Assembly (NCBI GenBank): GCA_934359755.1
Contig: CAKRLV010000004.1
Location: forward strand, 81,507 to 145,506
Direction of reading: 5' to 3'
Origin: an uncultured Agathobacter sp.
GTDB taxonomy: Bacteria > Bacillota > Clostridia > Lachnospirales > Lachnospiraceae
DNA length: 64,000 bases
Shown one piece after another: positions 25,136 through 33,170 of the stretch (position 1 is the stretch's first letter; each line of letters opens with the position of its first letter). The notes under the pieces are model-generated. The model made no database searches, had not been told where the DNA came from, and worked only from the letters and a program-made list of their open reading frames with translations. The position numbers were made by a program, and so were the translations under genes.

Positions 25136-25693
25136 ATGTATGAAGTAAATGGATTTATTTTTGAATCAGAGGAATTAGCAGAGACAGCGCGCAAGGAAGC
25201 GGAGGCAATCAAATACATAAAAGCACAGACAAGGATGGATGACCCAGAAAATGTTTTAGAACTGTACAATAAAGTATTGCAGAAGAAGATGTTTGAGACC
25301 CCGGTAGGTATGGCTTTTCTTGTTGAATTACAGGAGTATTTAAGAACTATACCATTTATCAAGAATGAAGAGATAAGCGGAATTCCAGTCAGAAATACCA
25401 AGACCTCCAAATCTAAGCAGAAGGTTAAGACCAAAGTGGTTAAAGAAGTAAGAGATGATGGATATAAGGGAAGATATCATTTTACACTTGTTGTTACATT
25501 TGTACTTAGTGCGATAATAGTTGGAATGTTTGCCATTACATATTTAAGTGGCAATAATACAAATATAATCAATTACGAGAATCAGCTGATAAACAAGTAT
25601 GAAAATTGGGAAGAACAGCTGAAAGAGAAAGAAGCTGAACTTGATGCAAGAGAATCCGCACTTCAAAAAGGAGAGAATGATGGACAAAATTAA
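25136..25693 (+). CDS. Single-pass membrane protein of unknown function with C-terminal coiled coil
   Basis: The 185-residue protein has a soluble N-terminal half (about 1-110, charged, ending in a lysine-rich TSKSKQKVKTKVVKEV stretch), one membrane segment at about 117-139 (FTLVVTFVLSAIIVGMFAIT), and a C-terminal coiled-coil-like tail (ENWEEQLKEKEAELDARES). The positive stretch before the membrane segment suggests an inside N-terminus. It sits between fbp and a two-component system and overlaps the response regulator by 14 bp, so it may be a part of that signalling unit. I know no family for it. Confidence 0.72.
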   Translation: MYEVNGFIFESEELAETARKEAEAIKYIKAQTRMDDPENVLELYNKVLQKKMFETPVGMAFLVELQEYLRTIPFIKNEEISGIPVRNTKTSKSKQKVKTKVVKEVRDDGYKGRYHFTLVVTFVLSAIIVGMFAITYLSGNNTNIINYENQLINKYENWEEQLKEKEAELDARESALQKGENDGQN

Positions 25694-26366
25694 GATTCTT
25701 GTTGTGGATGATGAGAGCAGAATGAGGAAGCTGGTCAAGGACTTCCTTGTAAAAAAAGGATATGATGTGCTCGAAGCTGGAGACGGTGAAGAAGCGCTTA
25801 ATATATTTTATGAGCAAAAAAACATAAGTCTGATTATACTAGACGTCATGATGCCGAAGTTAAATGGATGGGAAGTGTGTAAAGAAATCAGACAAAGTTC
25901 GAGGGTGCCTGTCATAATGCTCACTGCCAAATGTGATGAGAGCGATGAACTTATGGGATTTGAACTTGGGGTTGATGAGTATGTTACTAAACCATTTTCG
26001 CCTAAGATACTTGTGGCCAGGGCGGAGGCAATCCTACGCCGCACAAACGCAATTGGGGAGACTGCTGTAATTAAGGAATCTGGTGGAATTGTAATGGACA
26101 AGACAGCCCATCAGGTTACAGTGGATGGCGAGGCAATAGAGCTTAGCTTTAAGGAATTCGAATTACTTGATTATTTCCTTGAGAATAAAGGAATCGCACT
26201 TTCCCGTGAGAAAATTTTAAATGGTGTGTGGGACTATGATTATTTCGGTGATGCGAGAACCGTAGATACACATGTGAAGAAGCTTAGAAACAAGCTTGGT
26301 GAAAAGGGAAATTACATCAAGACAGTATGGGGAATGGGATATAAGTTTGAAGCTGACAATAATTAG
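25680..26366 (+). CDS. OmpR-family response regulator
   Basis: A 228-residue regulator with a receiver domain (KIKILVVDDESRMRK; phosphorylated D55 in ILDVMMPK; KPFSP) and a C-terminal winged helix ending in VDTHVKKLRNKLGEKGNYI and WGMGYKF. The start at 25680 is set by AAGGAG six bases upstream; a longer in-frame start would lie within the preceding gene. The cognate kinase follows 26 bp later. Target genes are unknown; the neighbouring membrane protein and lipoprotein are candidates. Confidence 0.92.
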   Translation: MDKIKILVVDDESRMRKLVKDFLVKKGYDVLEAGDGEEALNIFYEQKNISLIILDVMMPKLNGWEVCKEIRQSSRVPVIMLTAKCDESDELMGFELGVDEYVTKPFSPKILVARAEAILRRTNAIGETAVIKESGGIVMDKTAHQVTVDGEAIELSFKEFELLDYFLENKGIALSREKILNGVWDYDYFGDARTVDTHVKKLRNKLGEKGNYIKTVWGMGYKFEADNN

Positions 26367-26392
26367 AAAGAAAAGGCTAAGAGCGGATAGAA

Positions 26393-27919
26393 GTGTTTAA
26401 TCATACAAGAGTAATAGAAAAGAAAACATTGACACATAAGCTTGTCATAACTATGACAATTATTGTTGCGGGAACTATTTTATTCTGCTGGTTCTTAAAT
26501 AATACATTCCTTGAGAAGATATATGAGCAGCATAAGTACAAGGAACTTATCGCGGACTACGAGCTTGTGGAGCAGGCTTATATAAATGACTATCTCGATG
26601 ATTCAGATTTTCTGTTGCAGTTTCATAAGATCTGTGCAGGAGATAATCTTGATATAATTGTCGCAAAGCAAAATACTGTGGTCTTATCCTCCACGAATGA
26701 CAGGCAGAGACTTCTTCAGAAGCTGTATGAGATAGTCAATGCCCTGAACAACGAGTCTGTGTTTAATGTCATAGAAAAGACGGATCGTTATTTAATAACA
26801 AGGCAGAATGATGAACAGATGCAGGAGGAGTATCTTATTCTTTACGGAGTCGCAGATGAAGATGGTGGAATATATATGCGCACTCCAATAAGAAGCATGA
26901 AGGAGAGTGCATCTATCACTAGTATTTTCCTTAGTCTGACTGGTGTTGTCTCTCTTTTTATAAGTATGATTGTTATCATTATTTTATCTAGAAATATTAC
27001 AAAGCCTATCCGTAAATTGTCCGATATTTCACAGAAGATGACAGACTTACAGTTTGAGGCAAGATATATTCCGAATAAAAGCAGCAGCAAAGAAATTGAT
27101 GAATTAGGTAACAATATAAACGAGCTGTCGCATTCGCTTGAGAATACGATTTCAGAGCTAAAGAGTGCGAACAACGAGTTGCAGAAAGATATAAAGAAAA
27201 AAGAAAAAATAGATGAGATGCGAAAGGAATTTCTTTCCAATGTGTCTCATGAACTTAAAACACCGCTTGCGCTGATTTCAGGATATGCAGAAGGACTGAA
27301 AGAATGTGTTAATGATGATGAACAAAGCAGGGAATTTTACTGCGAGGTCATCATGGATGAAGCAGATAAGATGAATGAGATGGTCAAAAAGCTTCTCACG
27401 CTTAACCAGCTTGAGTTTGGCAATGATTTCCTTGAATTTAAGAGGTTTGATCTGTGCGAGCTTGTGCAGGGACTTTTGACATCTTCAGAATATCTTATAA
27501 ATGCTGGCGATATTAAGGTCGTAAATAAGCTTACAGAGTCGCTTTATGTGTGGGGCGATGAATTTATGATTCAGGAAGTTATAATGAACTACTTAAGCAA
27601 TGCAATTCATTATGTCAAGAATGAGAAAAAAATTATAATATCTTGTGTGAATGAGAATGACAAAGTAAGACTTTCTGTTTTTAATACAGGTGATTTAATA
27701 CCGAAGGACGAACTTGACAAAATATGGATTAAATTCTATAAAGTGGACAAAGCACGAACACGTGAATATGGCGGAAGTGGAATTGGTCTTTCGATAGTAA
27801 AGGCTATTATGGAACTTCATAATCAGCAGTGTGGAGTCATAAATCACGAAGATGGAGTTGAATTCTGGATAGAATTGGATACTAATAATAGCAATATAAA
27901 AACAGAAAGCGGACAATAA
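26393..27919 (+). CDS. Sensor histidine kinase
   Basis: A 508-residue membrane kinase: first membrane segment about 18-38, an extracellular sensor of about 130 residues, second segment about 175-200, HAMP (ITKPIRKLSDISQKM), coiled-coil linker, HisKA with H286 in FLSNVSHELKTPLALISG, and HATPase with NAIHYVKN and GGSGIGLSIVKA. It starts at GTG (26393) with only a weak upstream site. Partner is the response regulator directly before it. The extracellular domain has no recognised fold, so the signal is unknown. Confidence 0.9.
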   Translation: MFNHTRVIEKKTLTHKLVITMTIIVAGTILFCWFLNNTFLEKIYEQHKYKELIADYELVEQAYINDYLDDSDFLLQFHKICAGDNLDIIVAKQNTVVLSSTNDRQRLLQKLYEIVNALNNESVFNVIEKTDRYLITRQNDEQMQEEYLILYGVADEDGGIYMRTPIRSMKESASITSIFLSLTGVVSLFISMIVIIILSRNITKPIRKLSDISQKMTDLQFEARYIPNKSSSKEIDELGNNINELSHSLENTISELKSANNELQKDIKKKEKIDEMRKEFLSNVSHELKTPLALISGYAEGLKECVNDDEQSREFYCEVIMDEADKMNEMVKKLLTLNQLEFGNDFLEFKRFDLCELVQGLLTSSEYLINAGDIKVVNKLTESLYVWGDEFMIQEVIMNYLSNAIHYVKNEKKIIISCVNENDKVRLSVFNTGDLIPKDELDKIWIKFYKVDKARTREYGGSGIGLSIVKAIMELHNQQCGVINHEDGVEFWIELDTNNSNIKTESGQ

Positions 27920-27972
27920 ATAAAAATTAATTATTTTTTTCAGAAATATACTAAAATACTACCGAAAGAGTG

Positions 27973-28001
27973 TTGTATTCTTTGTTAGAATATGCTAAAA
28001 T
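27973..28001 (+). promoter_or_regulatory. Promoter for the lipoprotein gene
   Basis: TTGTAT (27973-27978), 17-bp spacer, TAAAAT (27996-28001), 34 bp before the start codon. Confidence 0.5.
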
Positions 28002-28034
28002 TATCAAATAAATAGGAGAAAAGTCACAGGTGAG

Positions 28035-28730
28035 ATGATGAAAAGAAAACATTTTAAAGCTTATATAGTCATTTTTGCAATGAGTATGTTTCTTACAGGC
28101 TGTGGAGTTACTCCATTATATGAGATGTCAGACGAAGAGCAGGATTATATTGTTAAATCAGCAGCATATCTGGTTGCAAAGCACAATATAAAGCAGACTG
28201 ACGGAGCAAGTGCTTATAAGCCGACGGATGAAGATATCAATGGCTCGACAGAAGAAGTTGAAGATCCGAATGATCCGATGGCTGGAATAAATCTGGATGA
28301 TCCAGATATTGCAGGCATGATATCTTATTCAGAGGCGATAGGGCAGCCGAAGGTTGACATTACTTATAATGGTCTGTATGTGGACAAATCATATCAGGAG
28401 GGCAAGTATTATCTACTGACCGCCGAAGAAGGTCACAAGTATGTGATACTTAAGTATACAATGCGTAATCCATACGTGGATGCGATGAAAGTGGATGCTT
28501 ACAGTGCTAATCCTGTATTTTACGCAGATTTCGGTGATGGTAATTACATAAAGCAGGAAAGTACGTTCCTGACATATAGTCTCCCGACATATCAGGGAAC
28601 ACTTAAGCCTGGCAAGTCAATTGAGCTTGCACTTGTTTTTCAAGTAGATGAATCTTTCCCGGGTACCAGCGAGCTTAAGACGATGCAGGTAGAGGTAGGT
28701 GGAAAGAAATATTATATAAATCCAAATTAA
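28035..28730 (+). CDS. Lipoprotein of unknown function
   Basis: A 231-residue exported lipoprotein: the N-terminus has KRKHFKAYIVIFAMSMFLTG followed by Cys, an LTGC lipobox. The middle is acidic (DGSTEEVEDPNDPMAG region). The C-terminal half has alternating hydrophobic strands and a GTLKPGKSIELALVFQVDES segment, like the immunoglobulin-like domains (DUF4352 type) seen in Firmicutes lipoproteins; that fold match is tentative. Start may be 28035 or the next ATG at 28038. It lies next to the two-component pair but appears to have its own promoter. Confidence 0.75.
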   Translation: MMKRKHFKAYIVIFAMSMFLTGCGVTPLYEMSDEEQDYIVKSAAYLVAKHNIKQTDGASAYKPTDEDINGSTEEVEDPNDPMAGINLDDPDIAGMISYSEAIGQPKVDITYNGLYVDKSYQEGKYYLLTAEEGHKYVILKYTMRNPYVDAMKVDAYSANPVFYADFGDGNYIKQESTFLTYSLPTYQGTLKPGKSIELALVFQVDESFPGTSELKTMQVEVGGKKYYINPN

Positions 28731-28792
28731 ATAGGATTTTTTGACTATATTATGATATACTAAATATATACATGAATTCGGGGAGGAATCAT

Positions 28793-29701
28793 ATGGATAC
28801 TAATATTCTTTTGGAATCAGGAACTAACGAACTAGAGATACTTGAATTTACATTGGGTGAGAATCACTATGGTATAAATGTAGCGAAGATACGTGAGATA
28901 CTTACATATCAGCCAGTTACACCTGTTCCTAATACACATCCTAGTGTTGAAGGTATTTTTATGCCAAGAGACACGATGATTACAGTAATAAATTTAAAGA
29001 AATGTCTTGGAAGAGATGAGGTAACAGAAAAGGGACTTTTCATCATTACTAATTTCAACAAGCTTGATATAGCATTTCATGTAGATGAGGTTATCGGAAT
29101 TCATAGAGTATCATGGGAAGCTATCATTAAGCCGGATTCTACACTAAGCGGTGAAGATGGAAGTGTTTCAACTGGTGTAATTAAGATGGACAATAAGCTT
29201 GTTGTGATTCTGGATTTCGAGTCAATTGTTTCAAGCATCAGTCCAGAGACTGGACTTAGAACCGCAGATATCGATTCAGTTGAAGCGAGAGATAGAAGTG
29301 ATTACACTATTCTAATAGCAGAGGATTCGCCACTTTTGAGCAAGCTTATCACAGATTGTCTAAAGAAAGCTGGATATCAGAGACTTATAGTTACCAACAA
29401 TGGACAGGAAGCATGGGACAAGCTTTGTGAACTTAAGAAAGCTGGAAATATCCAGGACGAAATAGATTGTATTATTACCGATATTGAGATGCCGCAGATG
29501 GATGGTCATAGACTTACAAAGCTTGCTAAGAGCGATGACAAGATCAAGAAGATACCACTTATCATTTTCTCATCACTTGTCAATGAAGAGATGAAGAGAA
29601 AAGGAGAACAGTTAGGTGCGGATGCACAGCTTACAAAGCCAGAGATTGGACAGTTGGTAGATGCGATTGATGAGTTGATTGCTAAGAGCGACAATAAATA
29701 A
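28793..29701 (+). CDS. CheV-type chemotaxis coupling protein (CheW domain + receiver)
   Basis: A 302-residue protein with an N-terminal CheW domain (about 16-150: ILEFTLGENHYGINVAKIRE, then TPVPNTHPSVEGIF) and a C-terminal receiver (about 170-300: ILIAEDSPLLSKLI, IITDIEMPQMDGH, LTKPEIG). CheV couples chemoreceptors to CheA and adapts by phosphorylation. GGGGAGGAATCAT precedes the ATG at 28793; the in-frame ATG 21 bp upstream lacks one. No other chemotaxis or flagellar gene is in the window, so the partners are elsewhere or it serves another signalling path. Confidence 0.88.
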   Translation: MDTNILLESGTNELEILEFTLGENHYGINVAKIREILTYQPVTPVPNTHPSVEGIFMPRDTMITVINLKKCLGRDEVTEKGLFIITNFNKLDIAFHVDEVIGIHRVSWEAIIKPDSTLSGEDGSVSTGVIKMDNKLVVILDFESIVSSISPETGLRTADIDSVEARDRSDYTILIAEDSPLLSKLITDCLKKAGYQRLIVTNNGQEAWDKLCELKKAGNIQDEIDCIITDIEMPQMDGHRLTKLAKSDDKIKKIPLIIFSSLVNEEMKRKGEQLGADAQLTKPEIGQLVDAIDELIAKSDNK

Positions 29702-29712
29702 TTATGTATCAT

Positions 29713-29738
29713 GAGGGATGTGGTTTTCCGCATCCCTT
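29713..29738 (+). terminator. Hairpin after cheV-like gene, weak terminator
   Basis: GGGATGTGG and CCGCATCCC form a 9-bp stem (one G-T pair) around TTTT; only TT follows, so termination is uncertain. Confidence 0.4.
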
Positions 29739-29758
29739 AATGAGTTTATGGTGCTATA

Positions 29759-29787
29759 TTGCACGACTCGGGCAGAGATGCTAAAAC
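29759..29787 (+). promoter_or_regulatory. Possible promoter for the lysine-rich membrane protein
   Basis: TTGCAC (29759-29764), 17-bp spacer, TAAAAC (29782-29787). Confidence 0.4.
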
Positions 29788-29808
29788 GATTGTAAATGGA
29801 GTACATAT

Positions 29809-31323
29809 ATGAGTAAGGATTCAGCAGAGAAGTATCTTGATAACTTGCTAAATACAGTAAGTAGCGAGCAAGGCGATATATTGGAAGAATATGGTGATGG
29901 AAGCAGTCATGCACTAAAAAGATCAGAAGATGATTTTCTTAAGAAATTCGAGGATGAACTTGAAGCAGACAAATATAATAATTATATCGCTGATTTCGAG
30001 ATGGAGCTTGAAGCAGAACAGAATAAGGACAAGAATATTGGTGAATCGGCTAAAGCTTTAGATGATGATACAAATGAGTTATCATTAGATGAGGTTCTTG
30101 AGAATGCGCAGAATCAGACGGAAATGTCCGAGGAAAAATCCAAAAAACAGGAGAAGATTGTTGAGCCAATTGATGATATGACCGATTTTGAGGAAGATTT
30201 AGATACTGCGGTGGAGAAATTCGATTCACAGCCAGTGGAGGAAGAGGCAGACGGAGAATCCGATATGGAGGAAGACTTGTCTGTAGTTTCTGAGCCAGAT
30301 TTGTCTATGACGGAGATTGGCGAGCCTAATCTGGCGGGAACTGATGATGTGCCTCTAGAAGATATGCTGGATGGTGACTTGTCTGAGATAGGTGATTTGT
30401 TATCTGGAAAGGTAGAGGATGAATCACAGGATGAGATAGGCGAGTTTGCCCAGAAGGAGATAAGTGCTCAGCAGTTAGAGGAAACTCCAGAATCAGGAAA
30501 GGCAGAAAAAGGCAAGAAAAAAGGCTTTTTTGCTAGAATTATTGAGGCTTTATTTGGTTCAGATGATGAAGAAGATGAAATTGTCAAGGAACCTATAGAT
30601 GATGGCATGGCTAACCTTACAGAAGAGAATGCACAGATTCTAAGAGAACTTGAAGGTGCAGAAGAGCAGGACGGCAAGAAGAAAAAGAAAAAAGAGAAGA
30701 AAGAAAAGAAGCCTAAGGAGAAGAAGGAAAAGCCTAAGAAAGAGAAGAAAGAGAAGAAGCCTAAGGAGAAAAAAGAGAAAAAGCCTAAGGTCAAAGATAA
30801 CACACCACCACTTCCAAAGGTGCCTGTATTTATGATATGGTTTATGGTTGGTTCAATGTTTATTCTCGTATTGCTTGGCTCTAACCTGATGGGATATCAG
30901 ACCAAGATAGATGAGGCTAAATCATTTTATCTCGATGGCAATTATGCAGAAGCTGTTAAGAATCTGGAAGGACTCAGTATTAAGAAGAATGACGAACAGT
31001 TATACAATAGAGTAAAGCTTCTTGCATCTATTGAATCAGAGTATAGTTCATATCAGACTTTCATAAAGAATGACAAGCAGCTTATGGCGTTTGATTCACT
31101 CATATGTGCAGCGGGAAGATGTAATACGTTTGCTGAAGATGCTAAGACCTATGACTGTGAGGATGATCTTGCAAAGATTAGGACGAATGTCGAGAATGAA
31201 TTAAAAGATAAATATGGCATGACTTTGGATGAAGCATTACAGTTGTACGACCAGAAGGATAGAGATGAGTATACGATTGTGATTTATAAAAAGCTGGCAC
31301 AGCTTGGAATTGAAGTCGAATAA
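29809..31323 (+). CDS. Membrane protein with acidic N-terminus and lysine-rich stretch
   Basis: The 504-residue protein is unknown to me. Residues 1-280 are strongly acidic and low-complexity, apart from a short basic and hydrophobic KKKGFFARIIEALFG segment near 240. Residues about 285-330 are almost only Lys, Glu and Pro in KKEKKPKEKKEK-type repeats. One membrane segment follows (about 340-362), then a helical C-terminal domain of about 140 residues with a TPR-like start (AKSFYLDGNYAEAVKNLEGL). With the positive stretch before the membrane segment the long acidic region should be inside. It lies between cheV and the diguanylate cyclases. Confidence 0.75.
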   Translation: MSKDSAEKYLDNLLNTVSSEQGDILEEYGDGSSHALKRSEDDFLKKFEDELEADKYNNYIADFEMELEAEQNKDKNIGESAKALDDDTNELSLDEVLENAQNQTEMSEEKSKKQEKIVEPIDDMTDFEEDLDTAVEKFDSQPVEEEADGESDMEEDLSVVSEPDLSMTEIGEPNLAGTDDVPLEDMLDGDLSEIGDLLSGKVEDESQDEIGEFAQKEISAQQLEETPESGKAEKGKKKGFFARIIEALFGSDDEEDEIVKEPIDDGMANLTEENAQILRELEGAEEQDGKKKKKKEKKEKKPKEKKEKPKKEKKEKKPKEKKEKKPKVKDNTPPLPKVPVFMIWFMVGSMFILVLLGSNLMGYQTKIDEAKSFYLDGNYAEAVKNLEGLSIKKNDEQLYNRVKLLASIESEYSSYQTFIKNDKQLMAFDSLICAAGRCNTFAEDAKTYDCEDDLAKIRTNVENELKDKYGMTLDEALQLYDQKDRDEYTIVIYKKLAQLGIEVE

Positions 31324-31345
31324 TAAAAGAACAGACATCAAATTA

Positions 31346-31378
31346 AAGCACTACCGAATATGTTAGGTGGTGCTTTTT
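31346..31378 (+). terminator. Rho-independent terminator
   Basis: AGCACTACC and GGTGGTGCT pair with one mismatch around a 10-nt loop, then TTTT. Confidence 0.7.
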
Positions 31379-31410
31379 GTGTGCAGGTGATAAAAACTAT
31401 GTGTGAGACT

Positions 31411-31448
31411 TTGTTTTAAAATTTGTTTTAAAATATGTTTCAAAATTT
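31411..31448. repeat. Three copies of a TGTTTTAAAA-type repeat
   Basis: About three 13-14 bp units (TTTGTTTTAAAAT, TTTGTTTTAAAATA, TGTTTCAAAATT) lie between the terminator and the next promoter. Confidence 0.6.
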
Positions 31449-31480
31449 CGCATATTTTTTAGTGCAAACGACAGGCTTAG

Positions 31481-31509
31481 TTGCAGGGCAAAATGTTTTA
31501 TTATATAAT
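31481..31509 (+). promoter_or_regulatory. Promoter for the TPR-GGDEF gene pair
   Basis: TTGCAG (31481-31486), 17-bp spacer, TATAAT (31504-31509), 70 bp before the first start codon. Confidence 0.6.
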
Positions 31510-31578
31510 GATAAAATGTAATTTAAAGGATTTATCGGTTACAGCATTGTACAGAAATAGGCAGTATGGGGAAATAAT

Positions 31579-33135
31579 ATGGCTATAAGAACAGAGCAGA
31601 TGAAAGAAATTCTGGACATCAGATTTGATGATCCACAAAAAGAAAAGGAATTGTGTATGCAGATGCTTTCAAAAAGCGATGACAGGTACATGGAAGCCTT
31701 TGCAAGGACATATCTGGGAGATGCATACCATTCACTTGGACGGATTGATGAAGCCTTGCTTGAACTTGGCAGGGGACTTAAGCTGGCCGAGGCAGAAGAA
31801 TATGAGGATCTGCTGTTTGTGCTGTATAATCTGATAGGCATCATATATATGTACAATGATGATGAGCAGAGTGCACTGGACTATTTCTTTAATGGCATTG
31901 CACTATCAGAAAAAATGAATGACAAGATGATGCAGGCGACACTCTTGTCTAATATAGCCTATGCATACAGAGTTGCAGGAGCATATGATAAAGCTGAGAG
32001 AATGACTGATAGATTTTATCAGATGATGTGTGAGACATCGGAAAATGAGTCGAATGTAGAACTTGACAAAATAAGCTATGAGACAGATAAGATAGGACTT
32101 TATCTATGCAGGAATGAACCGGATAAGGCGTGGGAGCTGATGCAGCATAGCGAAATACAGGCTGATACAGGCGTAGAAAAATATATTAATTTTGCATCAT
32201 ATTATGGAATAAAGGGTAATCATAAACAGTGTGCCATGTATATAGATACCGTGATGAGTATACTGAGAGAGGATGTCAACAGATATGAGAGTGTATTATA
32301 TCAGTTTGAAATAATACGTATAGCCATAGATGCAGGGCTTTATGAAAAGGCACTGCAGATATCAGAAATCTCTGAGAAGCTGATGATAAAGAACATAAAT
32401 ATTGGAAAATGGGTTAAGCTTATGGAATATCGCATAGAGATATATGAGGCGCTCGGCTATATGGATAAGCTTAATGAAGCCTACAAAAAGTATTTTGAAT
32501 ATGATGTCATATACGAGGAGGAGAAGAAAAAGGCAGCGGTCACCAGGATAAGGAGAAAAATAGAGCTGATTTATGAAATTGACAGGAAAAGTCAGATAGA
32601 GAAAAGACAAGCCGCACTTTCTGATAAGCGCAGCAATGATGAACTGACGGGGCTGTACAACAGATGGGGCTTAAAGAATCGGATTAATCAGTTTTACAGA
32701 GAACATGATAGTAAGAATACCCCACTAATGGTTGCTATAGCGGATGTTGATTTTTTTAAAGAGTATAATGATACATATGGACATATTGCAGGAGACAGGT
32801 GCTTAAAATGTGTGGCAGATATTTTGAGACAGAATATAGGAGCTGAGGGTATTGTTTGCAGATATGGCGGGGATGAATTTCTTTTTGTAATGCGTGATAT
32901 ATCGAAGGCGCAGACCGAGCAGCTTTTGTCTAAGATAAGCGCCGAACTTGCCGATAAATATATAGAGAATAGCCAATCGGGTGTTTCTGACAGAGTGACA
33001 ATAACCATTGGAGCAGTTATAGTAAAGACGTCTGCGGAGACGGACTTTGAGACAATTATACATGAGGCGGATTTGGCACTTTATGAGGTGAAAAACAACT
33101 CCAAAAATGACTACAGAGTTAAGAGATTGGGTTAG
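31579..33135 (+). CDS. TPR-repeat diguanylate cyclase (first of tandem pair)
   Basis: A 518-residue soluble protein. Residues 1-335 consist of TPR-like helical repeats (for example YLGDAYHSLGRIDEALLELG and YNLIGIIYMYNDDEQSALDY). A coiled linker leads to a GGDEF domain (about 355-510) with DELTGLYNRWG, DVDFFKEYNDTYGH and an intact RYGGDEF. There is no RxxD inhibitory site before the GGDEF, so product feedback through that site is unlikely. It makes c-di-GMP, with the TPR part as the probable protein-interaction sensor. GGGGAAATAAT precedes the ATG. It is paralogous to the next gene. Confidence 0.9.
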   Translation: MAIRTEQMKEILDIRFDDPQKEKELCMQMLSKSDDRYMEAFARTYLGDAYHSLGRIDEALLELGRGLKLAEAEEYEDLLFVLYNLIGIIYMYNDDEQSALDYFFNGIALSEKMNDKMMQATLLSNIAYAYRVAGAYDKAERMTDRFYQMMCETSENESNVELDKISYETDKIGLYLCRNEPDKAWELMQHSEIQADTGVEKYINFASYYGIKGNHKQCAMYIDTVMSILREDVNRYESVLYQFEIIRIAIDAGLYEKALQISEISEKLMIKNINIGKWVKLMEYRIEIYEALGYMDKLNEAYKKYFEYDVIYEEEKKKAAVTRIRRKIELIYEIDRKSQIEKRQAALSDKRSNDELTGLYNRWGLKNRINQFYREHDSKNTPLMVAIADVDFFKEYNDTYGHIAGDRCLKCVADILRQNIGAEGIVCRYGGDEFLFVMRDISKAQTEQLLSKISAELADKYIENSQSGVSDRVTITIGAVIVKTSAETDFETIIHEADLALYEVKNNSKNDYRVKRLG

Positions 33136-33170
33136 AATATAGGATTAGAATATAGGATTAGAATATAGGA
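33132..33170. repeat. Three perfect 13-bp tandem repeats between the two GGDEF genes
   Basis: TTAGAATATAGGA occurs three times head to tail (33132-33144, 33145-33157, 33158-33170). The first copy contains the stop codon of the upstream gene and the last copy ends in the A of the downstream ATG, so the repeat makes up the whole 34-bp spacer and supplies the AGGA ribosome site. Confidence 0.95.

Noticed and set aside
30468..30803. 111-codon minus-strand frame rich in Phe and Ser
   Set aside because: Antisense of the lysine/glutamate-rich stretch of the membrane protein; low complexity.
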